Shown here in pieces: positions 1 through 6,701 of a DNA stretch of 27,615 nucleotides; the first letter of the stretch is position 1; each line of letters opens with the position of its first letter. The stretch lies in the NCBI GenBank assembly GCA_964623625.1, contig CAZUUJ010000053.1, forward strand, positions 1 to 27,615. The letters are read 5' to 3'. A program made the translations under genes and the position numbers. The notes below the pieces were generated by a model. It did not search any database. It was not told where the DNA came from and saw only the letters and a program-made list of their open reading frames with translations. Source of the stretch: CAZLGM01 sp964623625. Its GTDB lineage: Bacteria > Desulfobacterota > Desulfobulbia > Desulfobulbales > Desulfocapsaceae.

Positions 1-85
1 CAGGCAAAACCACAATAATAGAATATGAATACGGGTTGAAGTCAATATAAATCGGTAGGGCTTCGAGGGAAAGTCGATGGGCGCT

Positions 86-254
86 AGCCTGAATTTCTCA
101 TCAGTTCAGACGGCGTCAGGTTCAAAGATTTCGGAGTCTTCGCACACCTTTGGTAAACATTGTGTGAATTTGTAATTCTTCTTGTAATACTCAATGTATA
201 GCATTTCCATAGCATTCCGACAAATTGACACGATGTTCATGAGAAATGCAGGCT
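86..254. repeat. MITE-like element, copy 1, with 16-bp terminal inverted repeats
   Basis: The left end (AGCCTGAATTTCTCAT, 86-101) and the right end (239-254, whose reverse complement reads AGCCTGCATTTCTCAT) match at 15 of 16 bases. The first 42 bases (86-127) recur at 3474-3515 with two mismatches. The 169-bp unit codes for nothing I can recognise. It looks like a small non-autonomous element or a dispersed repeat. I cannot define a target-site duplication with confidence: there is TA next to the left end and TTA next to the right end. Only two copies are visible in the window. Confidence 0.6.
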
Positions 255-311
255 TAACCCGGATTAAGCAGGGGGCGGAGCCGTTGTCAAACGGATTGAA
301 CAAGTTATGGG

Positions 312-346
312 AGCCCCATCCGAAAAAGAGTCCGGATGGGGCTTTT
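312..346 (+). terminator. GC-rich hairpin followed by TTTT
   Basis: An 11-bp perfect stem (AGCCCCATCCG at 312-322 pairing with CGGATGGGGCT at 333-343) with a 10-base loop is followed by TTTT on the plus strand and preceded by sequence without an A run. The orientation suits a plus-strand transcript. It lies just past the stop of the minus-strand sensor gene, but on the minus strand the stem is followed by CCCATAAC rather than T residues, so it is a poor terminator in that direction. Confidence 0.6.
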
Positions 347-363
347 AAAAAGTTTGTCTCTCT

Positions 364-1269
364 TTATTTTTTCTTTTTATAGTTTTTGATCATGATTCGA
401 ATGCTTTGCCTCATCAGATTAACGGCATGGTAGGCATGGTCAACTTCATCGTTGGAATTGTCCGGCTTTTTATACTTGAGTTCGGTGGACAGTTGACCGC
501 TGGCAATGGATTCGGCATCTTCGGTCAGACGACGCAACCGGTTGATGATAGAACGGGAGGTGAACAGAAAGTTAAATAAAAAGGCGATAACAACGAGGCC
601 GATGGTAAATGGATTGGCCATTGTTTTTAATACCTCCGCCACTCCGATTGTGGGCAGTTGGACACTGATTATACCGCGTACGTCGCCGATCTTGTAACCA
701 AATGCCTTCTGGTCACCGTATTTTTCAATAACGGCCTGGGGTGCATCTTCCGGGTCGCCGTGACATTTAAGACAACCCTTTTTTACAAGTATAGGCATGG
801 CAAAGCGGTAATGCTTGCCCTCATACTCCTCCTGATATTTTATTGTCTTGTCCCCGTGAAAGGCTTCTAAAGCTTTGGACTCGAAATTGTCAGGGCGGTT
901 GGCTGCATGGCGATATTCGTCACTTGTCACCCGGAATGAGGCCCTGGTGGATGTTTTATTGGCAATAGTCGAGAGCTCACGGGTGGCCAGAGCAGGATTC
1001 TTACCGAAATATGAACCGCCGGTGGCGCCATCGTATCGTTTGACAAGAAAGTCGTGAAAGTCGGGCGCCAGTTTGTCCACCCAAACCATACCTGACTGGG
1101 CTACCCAGGCACGGAAAGAAACTACCTGGTCGGCAACCGCTTTAGCTTCGTTGCGAAGCAGTTCGGTGCGTAGGGGACCCAGACCGATTAAAAGCCCAAC
1201 GGTGATGATGACAACCGTAAGCAAAAACATGACTATGAAACGACTCTGGATACTTTGCTTTTTGGGCAT
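364..1269 (-). CDS. membrane heme sensor: Tll0287-like (DUF3365) domain plus HAMP
   Basis: This 301-residue protein has a membrane segment at about 11-31, an extracytoplasmic domain from 35 to 215 with a single c-type heme motif CLKCH at 166-170, a second membrane segment at about 219-237, and a HAMP-like helical linker at 238-290 ending in a lysine tail. This arrangement matches the DUF3365/Tll0287-like family of periplasmic heme-binding sensory domains. The protein stops right after HAMP and has no kinase, cyclase or methyl-accepting domain, so it would need a partner or act as a modulator. The start is supported by AGGAGGAA shortly upstream. The gene lies alone behind a 554-bp non-coding leader with possible RNA structure. 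The ligand or redox signal is unknown. Family assignment is fairly secure; function is inferred. Confidence 0.85.
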   Translation of the reverse strand: MPKKQSIQSRFIVMFLLTVVIITVGLLIGLGPLRTELLRNEAKAVADQVVSFRAWVAQSGMVWVDKLAPDFHDFLVKRYDGATGGSYFGKNPALATRELSTIANKTSTRASFRVTSDEYRHAANRPDNFESKALEAFHGDKTIKYQEEYEGKHYRFAMPILVKKGCLKCHGDPEDAPQAVIEKYGDQKAFGYKIGDVRGIISVQLPTIGVAEVLKTMANPFTIGLVVIAFLFNFLFTSRSIINRLRRLTEDAESIASGQLSTELKYKKPDNSNDEVDHAYHAVNLMRQSIRIMIKNYKKKK

Positions 1270-1823
1270 ACTCGGTTCCTCCTGATAGCTGGTCTTATGA
1301 TTTATTCAACATTTTCTATTCTATAAGAAGAAGTTGCATAATTCCAGTATGAGGGGAAAAAAGTATTCGACTTCGATACGTAAATACGCCATTAGATTGT
1401 CATGGCGTTTCGGGAATTGAGCTAAGATGTAGCGCTGGCGAAAGCCCCGAAGACCATTTGTTATTTAATGCTTAATAATTCTTTCAAGAGTTTCTTTATA
1501 ATATCAATATGTTGTAAGAGATAGAGGAGGATTTTGTCAAGGGTTCAGGATTATTTTAGGTAGACATTTCTTGCCGTTGTTTTACGGGATGATACAGCAG
1601 GTTGTGGAGTGCTCCAGCGATGATGGACGACTTGGGTATCAGCAAAAATAAAAGGAATTTCTTGATTCTGGGTGTATTCAGGCTGGCTATGGATATATGT
1701 GACTCATACAGGTGGTATCAGCAAATATTGCAACTCCAAGGACAGGGATTGCAATATTTGCTGGAACAAAACAAGGCTGCCATACCTGGATCATTACCCC
1801 CTGCTGCATGAATACCCGACGGA
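1270..1823. other. 554-bp intergenic region with a structured leader and a palindrome
   Basis: No gene is supported here. On the minus strand this is the leader of the heme sensor gene and the trailer of the SLOG-like gene. It holds two consecutive hairpins at 1386-1451 and a perfect 15-bp inverted repeat at 1719-1763. The stretch 1460-1560 is AT-rich and could hold a promoter, but I cannot pick a confident -35/-10 pair. Confidence 0.5.
1719..1763. repeat. perfect 15-bp inverted repeat
   Basis: CAGCAAATATTGCAA (1719-1733) is the exact reverse complement of 1749-1763, with a 15-base loop whose TCC and GGA can add three more pairs after a one-base bulge. There is no T run on either side, so it is not a normal intrinsic terminator. 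It lies between two minus-strand genes and could be an RNA hairpin, a protein-binding site or a mobile-element relic. Confidence 0.65.
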
Positions 1824-2372
1824 TTATTCACCAAAGGAATCGATAAAAAGCTGATCAATGGCGTGCCGCCCGGCATCGCTGAGATATCTGGTGCCGGAAC
1901 CGACAATGGTGTCATACTCAATTTTAGGGGTGTCTTCCTGCCAGCCATCCTTCCATGTGAACCATTTCTTGCTCGGCTGATCGAAGACATGCAGCGGCCG
2001 ATTAAACAGCTTCGCCAGTTCAACAGCCCATCCCGTTCCACCTTTAACCGAGTTGTCTTCCTGGATTGAACCGACAACAAAAACCTGATGGCCGCTGTTG
2101 ACCATATGGAAGATGGTCTGAAGAACTTTTCGGATCTTTTCCGTTTCATAATAGGTGCGGTGCATCATCTTCGATGCCAGCTCCATACTGATATCACCCC
2201 GTTCAAGCTCTTCCTGGCTGAGAACAATGGCGTTGTTGCTGGTATGGCTCAGCTTGTGGCCTTCGAATGTATAGATCACTTCTTTGATGTTTCTTTTTTC
2301 GGCGGCTTCTCCGAAAGCGGATTCTGCCCCCTTGAGGCCTCCGCTGAATAAGGTGCAGTTTGACTTGTCCAT
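1824..2372 (-). CDS. SLOG/LOG-like Rossmann-fold protein of unknown ligand
   Basis: The protein has 182 residues. Near the start is LFSGGLKGAESAFGEAA, a glycine-rich turn after the first strand. In the middle is VVGSIQEDNSVKGGTGWAVE, and towards the end GSGTRYLSDAGRHAI. The pattern of glycine-rich turns on a Rossmann-like core resembles the SLOG superfamily (DprA/Smf, LOG, TRPM-type nucleotide-binding proteins). There is no signal peptide and no membrane segment, so it is probably cytosolic. The start has AGGAG six bases upstream. It follows cmoB on the same strand after a 134-bp gap. Family assignment rests only on motif appearance; another Rossmann family is possible, and I do not assign a reaction. 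Confidence 0.7.
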   Translation of the reverse strand: MDKSNCTLFSGGLKGAESAFGEAAEKRNIKEVIYTFEGHKLSHTSNNAIVLSQEELERGDISMELASKMMHRTYYETEKIRKVLQTIFHMVNSGHQVFVVGSIQEDNSVKGGTGWAVELAKLFNRPLHVFDQPSKKWFTWKDGWQEDTPKIEYDTIVGSGTRYLSDAGRHAIDQLFIDSFGE

Positions 2373-2506
2373 AATAACTCCTGATTTGGCTGTGTCCTGA
2401 ATCTGTGACGATGATTATTTTATTATCAAGCGATGCTGTATACCATAGTTTTGTTCAAAGGAAAACCTTAGCAGAAAATATTTCCTCGGACGCTCCCGGC
2501 TTTAGG

Positions 2507-3466
2507 TTAATTTTTTTTGCCTTTCAGAAAGACCCGGATTGGCGCGCTGTAGCCCTCAACGGTTTTGCTGGGGTCTTCCGGGTTTGTGAAGTCATCATAC
2601 GATTCAAAGACCATCCAGTCGGTTTTTCGTTGTTCTTCGGAACTCATGGGGTGACTGTTAAAAAAATCAACTTCGGTGAATCCTGCCCGTTTCATCCAGT
2701 TAGCCAGACAGGGACCGGTTGGCACAAAATAGGTGGATGGAACCTTGGCATAGGTGTTCTCTGGAAAAAGAGCGATCGGTTCATCCCCCGGGATGGCCTG
2801 TGATTCCAGGATCAGGGTTCCACCTGGTTTCAACGACGAAAAAATATCTCGCAAGGTGTCGATCGGGGAGGCTCGATGGTAAATTATACCCATGAGAAAG
2901 ACAACATCGAAAGAGTTGGAAAAGAAAGAGAGATGTTCCGCTCCAAGCAGGTCGATATGCAGGTTGGGAACCCCGGCCATACCATTGAGGCTGTTAAAAC
3001 AGTAATAATGCTGGACAGAGGGCTCAAGGCCAATCACCAGCCGGGGATGGTGGGCAGACATCCGGAACATGTAATAGCCGTTATTGCACCCGATATCGCA
3101 GATTACCTTGTCACGAAGGTCGGGGAGTTTGGGCGTTAGGCAGTTCCATTTGCGTTCACTCCGCCACTCTGCGTCGACATCAATGCCGAAAACGGAAAAC
3201 GGTCCCTTGCGCCATGGCATGAACAGCCGCAAATCCTGCCTGAGTTCATGGCGCTCTGCGTCCGTTATTTCATTTGGTTGACCGATGGTGACCACATCGC
3301 CACCGCAGTCGGTGAAAGAGGCCTTGAATGCGGTCAACCGGCCATACGGTTCCCGATACCTGAGAAACCCTTTTTTATTCTGATTGACCCACTTCTGTCT
3401 TTGCCGGTGGAGGGTCATGATTTGATCAATATCGGCTGTGGAGGACAGTTGTAAAATATAATCCAT
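2507..3466 (-). CDS. cmoB: tRNA U34 carboxymethyltransferase CmoB
   Basis: CmoB moves the carboxymethyl group of carboxy-S-adenosylmethionine onto 5-hydroxyuridine at tRNA position 34, giving cmo5U. The 319-residue length fits the family (about 320). Visible signatures are MPWRKGPFSVFGIDVDAEWR (83-102) followed by SERKW, then the Rossmann SAM-type loop VICDIGCNNGYYMF (121-134) and the later MGIIYHRASPID. The partner gene cmoA lies just upstream on the same strand, but the 3474-3712 repeat element separates them. The region before the ATG is the end of that element, so the only Shine-Dalgarno-like bases (AGG about nine bases upstream) come from the element. Identification is strong. Confidence 0.95.
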   Translation of the reverse strand: MDYILQLSSTADIDQIMTLHRQRQKWVNQNKKGFLRYREPYGRLTAFKASFTDCGGDVVTIGQPNEITDAERHELRQDLRLFMPWRKGPFSVFGIDVDAEWRSERKWNCLTPKLPDLRDKVICDIGCNNGYYMFRMSAHHPRLVIGLEPSVQHYYCFNSLNGMAGVPNLHIDLLGAEHLSFFSNSFDVVFLMGIIYHRASPIDTLRDIFSSLKPGGTLILESQAIPGDEPIALFPENTYAKVPSTYFVPTGPCLANWMKRAGFTEVDFFNSHPMSSEEQRKTDWMVFESYDDFTNPEDPSKTVEGYSAPIRVFLKGKKN

Positions 3467-3473
3467 GAGTAAT

Positions 3474-3712
3474 AGCCTGCATTTCTCATCAGTTCAGACG
3501 ACGTCAGGTTCAAAGTTTCTGGCTGTAAACTATAGTTGCCTATGTTTACAGCCAGGTAAGCGTAGACTCCGAAATACTGTAGAAGATGGCGTCGTCTGTA
3601 CTGACCTTTGGTGGATAGTTTGTAAACAACACATTGTTGAACACTATTAATCTACACACACTTTTTCAAGCAGTTAAACTGTTGTGGGCAAACTGTTCAT
3701 CAGTAATGCAGG
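3474..3712. repeat. MITE-like element, copy 2, between cmoA and cmoB
   Basis: The first 42 bases (3474-3515) match 86-127 with two mismatches. The right end (about 3695-3712) resembles the right end of copy 1 (235-252) and is an imperfect inverted repeat of the left end (CCTGCATT shared exactly). Inside are nested inverted repeats: 15-base arms at about 3489-3503 and 3590-3604 with one mismatch, and a perfect 12-base pair, CTGGCTGTAAAC at 3519-3530 with 3544-3555. The element fills almost all of the space between the cmoA stop (3723) and the cmoB start (3466). No coding capacity is seen. Confidence 0.65.
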
Positions 3713-3722
3713 TCAGAGGGAA

Positions 3723-4514
3723 TCAGCCGGGCTTTACGGCGATAAAAGAAATGAAGTTGAACCACTGGAAAAAGGATTCGATGGTCGAAAAGCCTGCCTT
3801 GCTTAGAAGAGCTCTGTTTTCATTGATGGAAAATGGGATGAGGATGTTCTCAAGAGCTTCCCGTTTCTTGGCGATTTCCAGTTCCGAATAGCCTTTTTGC
3901 CGTTTAAAGGTGTGGTAGATATCGATATATTGGCGGTTAAGGCTTGTATCGTGATTAATTGTCTTTTCACTTAAAATGAGAACTCCTCCAGGTCGAAGAG
4001 CGTTGTACAGATGGGCCACAAATTGCTCCCGCTGGATGGGCCGGATAAACTGGAGAGTGTAATTACAGATAAAGGCGCCGACATTTTCTAATTGGATGGT
4101 TGTAATATCGTCTTTGATAAAAGAGATGGATTCCTTTTTTGAGTAGACTTCGGCTTTTAGCCTGGCTTTGTCCAGCATAAATTTCGAATTATCCACACCA
4201 AAGAATCTCAGTTTTTTGTCGGCCAGGATGCGGGCGAATTCAAGCAGAGTCGTCCCAGTTGCGCAACCAAGATCATAGATAGTGTCGTTTGGGTTGAGCA
4301 GTCTATCGAGAAGCAGAGCGCTGCAGCGAACCACTTCCGAATAGAAGGGAATGGAGCGATCGAGCATGTCGTCGAACACTTCGGCCACTTTTTCGGTAAA
4401 AACAAAATCCTCTTGGATGGTGTCAACCTGGTATAGACTGTCGCGTGATTTGGAATTCATCATTTTACGCAGCTTGAGTAGAGAGCCAACCTGGATAGAG
4501 CTGTTTGGTTGCAT
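3723..4514 (-). CDS. cmoA: carboxy-S-adenosyl-L-methionine synthase CmoA
   Basis: CmoA converts S-adenosylmethionine and prephenate into carboxy-SAM, the donor used by CmoB for wobble-uridine modification of tRNA. Family signatures are FVFTEKVAEVFDDMLDRSIPFYS (about 37-59), the SAM loop IYDLGCATGTT (79-89), ICNYTLQFIRPIQRE and LRPGGVLILSEK. The open frame gives 263 residues, slightly longer than the usual 245-250. An inner ATG pair at codons 18-19 (about 4460-4463) would give a more typical length. The first ATG has AAGGA only two bases upstream and the inner ones have none, so the start is uncertain. Identification is strong. Confidence 0.93.
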   Translation of the reverse strand: MQPNSSIQVGSLLKLRKMMNSKSRDSLYQVDTIQEDFVFTEKVAEVFDDMLDRSIPFYSEVVRCSALLLDRLLNPNDTIYDLGCATGTTLLEFARILADKKLRFFGVDNSKFMLDKARLKAEVYSKKESISFIKDDITTIQLENVGAFICNYTLQFIRPIQREQFVAHLYNALRPGGVLILSEKTINHDTSLNRQYIDIYHTFKRQKGYSELEIAKKREALENILIPFSINENRALLSKAGFSTIESFFQWFNFISFIAVKPG

Positions 4515-5047
4515 CGTCCTTGTGAAAAATATTTACACAATCACTATATCAACAACTTTCGACTTGGAAAAGGTACATCGATTCAATTCCGTTTAACTGC
4601 AGCAGATCCTGTGATCCGGCCGGTCACAGATCAGAATATGGTTGCCTTGCAACCGTTATGGGAGTATAAACAGACGGTTAAATCAAGCAAACATGCAGTG
4701 CTGGTGGATTCAGCTTTGAAAACCGTTCAAAGCAGAAGATTGGCAAGGTAACGATCAGCTGCAAAATGATGGATAAAAATGGTCGATTTCTGGGACGCCA
4801 GAAATGGCTTCATGGCCAGCTCTTTGACATGTTGTCAAAATAGACCATCGTCAGCCAGAATAACAGAATGTTTATCACCAAGCGTGCCGTAAAGATTGGA
4901 TGTGGAATTGTCGATCTAAGCCATGTTGAAAAGCCGCTGGCTGCCGTTCACAGGTCTCACGGAGACTCAGGTAGCCACGATGGCCAACAGAAGTCCTCTT
5001 CCACAAGTATTCATTGAACCGAACAGGTGTAATAAACGAGGTTACTG
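4515..5047. other. 533-bp intergenic region between divergent genes
   Basis: No gene of more than about 45 codons is supported. The region should carry the promoters for cmoA (minus) and for the biotinyl-domain gene (plus), though no clear -35/-10 pair stands out. It holds a near-palindrome at 4609-4629 centred on CCGGCCGG, a possible multi-hairpin RNA shape at 4781-4846, and a 41-codon frame (4923-5048) whose TGA overlaps the next gene's ATG. Confidence 0.45.
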
Positions 5048-5701
5048 ATGTCGGATAAAATAGATTTTGATGAAGTTTTCAGTAAATACCGCTCTGATCC
5101 TTTTGATTACGTTGATGTCCTGGCGACCCATACCGGGATTGTCAACTTCCTGGTGGAGGAGGAAAGCGAAATTGAAGCAGTCAGTGGGGAGTGGCAGCAT
5201 ATTCCGGGGACTTCGCTGTATGAGATAGAACGGGAAAGAAATACCAAAATAATCAGCGCTGAGACCAACGGCACGATTTCATCAATCAATATGGACCTCA
5301 ATGGTCAGTTTGTCGAGGCCGGCGAGAAACTGATGACCATCCGTCATCCTCTGAAAAAAAAGGAAATCATCGAAAATATACTCCAGGAAGTTCTTTTTCT
5401 CTTTCGGGCTCCGGAACGGGCTAACTACTTTTTCTCCCTCGATATCCAGTCCAGAATCGATAAAAAAGGAGCCCGATCGATCACCATCAAATCAGGTGAC
5501 GAGATTATTATCATGTCACTGATGAAACGTGATACTCCTGTCTATTACAAAGGTGACACAGGGGTCATTCATTCAGTCTACTTTACACCCGGAGTCACCG
5601 TTGACCAGGGAGTGCCTCTCATTGGTGTGTGTCCTGTCGATAAGTTGCCGTTGGTTCAAAAGGTTATTACAAGGGTTAAAGCAGACTGGGACAAGACATA
5701 G
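5048..5701 (+). CDS. atypical biotinyl/lipoyl-domain protein
   Basis: The protein has 217 residues, no signal peptide and no membrane segment. Residues about 68-101 (ETNGTISSINMDLNGQFVEA) look like half of a barrel-sandwich hybrid. Residues about 145-196 resemble a full biotinyl domain: SLMKRDTPV (157-165) falls where carriers have EAMKMETEV, and GDTGVIHSVYFTPGVTVDQG follows at normal spacing. If so, Lys160 would be the biotin site, although the surrounding Glu-Ala-Met-Lys-Met consensus is largely lost. A biotin ligase gene lies 1 kb downstream on the same strand. GAGG six bases before the ATG supports the start. The stop codon lies within a long palindrome. The role is unknown; a carboxylase carrier or a non-modified relative are both possible. 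Confidence 0.75.
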   Translation: MSDKIDFDEVFSKYRSDPFDYVDVLATHTGIVNFLVEEESEIEAVSGEWQHIPGTSLYEIERERNTKIISAETNGTISSINMDLNGQFVEAGEKLMTIRHPLKKKEIIENILQEVLFLFRAPERANYFFSLDIQSRIDKKGARSITIKSGDEIIIMSLMKRDTPVYYKGDTGVIHSVYFTPGVTVDQGVPLIGVCPVDKLPLVQKVITRVKADWDKT

Positions 5702-5806
5702 GATATCACAAGCACTACATCTTTAAACGATTTCTATTTACCGCTTAGGTTCTGCAATAGTGGTAAACAGAAATCGTTTAAACCTGCAGCACTTGTGATA
5801 TCCTAT
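5698..5806. repeat. 109-bp palindrome with 45-bp arms
   Basis: The left arm 5698-5742 and the right arm 5762-5806 are reverse complements at 39 of 45 positions, with a 19-base loop. The outer 15 bases (ATAGGATATCACAAG) and an inner 14-base block (TTTAAACGATTTCT) match perfectly. The left arm begins within the TAG stop of the preceding gene. No T run follows directly on the plus strand, so it is not a classical terminator, though such a hairpin could stop or stabilise the transcript. It could also be a small palindromic mobile repeat. Confidence 0.85.
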
Positions 5807-5884
5807 GCCAATATCCAACATCTAGATTTTTTTATATTTAATAGTTTTTCGAAAACATATTGCTCATTCTTGGGAGGGATGACA

Positions 5885-6622
5885 ATGAAAAAAACTATTT
5901 TTCTGCTCCTTTGTTCCTTTTTGTTCTCTGTGGTTGGTGTATGCAATGTTCAGGCAGCCGGGGAACAGATTATGGCGGATGTTCACATTACCGTTCATGT
6001 CAAGCGTGAGGGTGGCGTTGGCAGCTGCGGCTCCAGGCCCTGGGGGGTCGATCATTTTCGTGGCGGTGACTTTCAGTGTTATCCGCCTAAATATTGGTAT
6101 AATTATTTTCTGATTGCTAAGATGGGGCAGAAGCTGAAGATTACCCCATCTACGCAGGGCAGTTATAGGATCAGTGGACTTGAGCCTGGAGGGCTGAAGT
6201 ATGAGAAGCTGGAACATACATCCGATGGTGGCCGTGTCTGCAGCCCTGTATCGATCCGATCGGCTAAGGATTTTTTTCCGTTCAATACAACCGGAGTAGC
6301 CGCTGGCGGCCGGTTGCAGCTTCGGTTCTCCACGACCCCTGAAGAAATATCAAAATGGCAATGCCGGGGCGGCCACGGTTATGAACGAACAACCAGCCTG
6401 TTGCTTATCGATTGGGCAACCGCCATGACCGGAAGCCAAATGACAACGGCCACCGAGCTGACATCTCAACACCTGGTGAGAACCGGTTTCTATGACCGGC
6501 GCTATGCTGAGAGTATGAATCCGAGTCCCTCAAATCGCGATTATGTGACGGTTCAGGTCCAGTTCACCTGTTTTGATCCGCAGAAATCAGGCAATAAATT
6601 TGTTGCCTGTCCCTGGCAGTAA
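5885..6622 (+). CDS. secreted six-cysteine protein of unknown function
   Basis: The 246-residue product begins with a clear Sec signal peptide, MKKTIFLLLCSFLFSVVG, with likely cleavage after VQA (about residue 24). The mature part has six cysteines (in GSCG, FQCYP, RVCSP, WQCRG, FTCFD and VACPW), which could form three disulfides in the periplasm or outside the cell. It is rich in Gly, aromatic and basic residues, and I recognise no catalytic motif. I chose the ATG at 5885 because GGGAGGG lies six bases upstream and the signal peptide starts there; the frame stays open further left, and an ATG at 5879 is also possible. It lies between a biotinyl-domain gene and birA with no obvious functional link. 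Confidence 0.75.
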   Translation: MKKTIFLLLCSFLFSVVGVCNVQAAGEQIMADVHITVHVKREGGVGSCGSRPWGVDHFRGGDFQCYPPKYWYNYFLIAKMGQKLKITPSTQGSYRISGLEPGGLKYEKLEHTSDGGRVCSPVSIRSAKDFFPFNTTGVAAGGRLQLRFSTTPEEISKWQCRGGHGYERTTSLLLIDWATAMTGSQMTTATELTSQHLVRTGFYDRRYAESMNPSPSNRDYVTVQVQFTCFDPQKSGNKFVACPWQ

Positions 6623-6701
6623 TAGACAATTGTTCACAAAGGGGCTTCAACCGCTATGCCCGTTCAGTTCCCGGTTTGCTACCCAAGCGGAATGAACCGA
6701 T

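Larger units (their letters stand above)
1..363. other. non-coding left edge: repeat element and hairpins
   Basis: I find no convincing gene in this stretch. It holds a short-inverted-repeat element (86-254), a small hairpin at 281-294 (CCGTT/AACGG arms) and a strong terminator-like hairpin at 312-346. The short reading frames here have no ribosome-binding site and no family-like sequence. A gene lying left of the window on the plus strand could use the terminator at 312-346, but that is inference. Confidence 0.5.

Noticed and set aside
115..135. T-loop-like GGTTCAAA in both repeat copies, as a possible tRNA
   Set aside because: The flanking bases do not pair as a T arm and no acceptor or anticodon stem can be drawn.
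1718..2149. 143-codon minus-strand frame in the SLOG-like gene region
   Set aside because: It overlaps the better supported SLOG-like gene in another frame, reads as low-quality sequence, and spans the palindrome at 1719-1763.
2405..2803. 132-codon plus-strand frame opposite cmoB
   Set aside because: It is antisense to the conserved cmoB gene and has no recognisable features.
4509..4751. 80-codon plus-strand frame before the biotinyl gene
   Set aside because: It has no ribosome-binding site and no protein-like pattern, and it starts inside the cmoA start region on the other strand.
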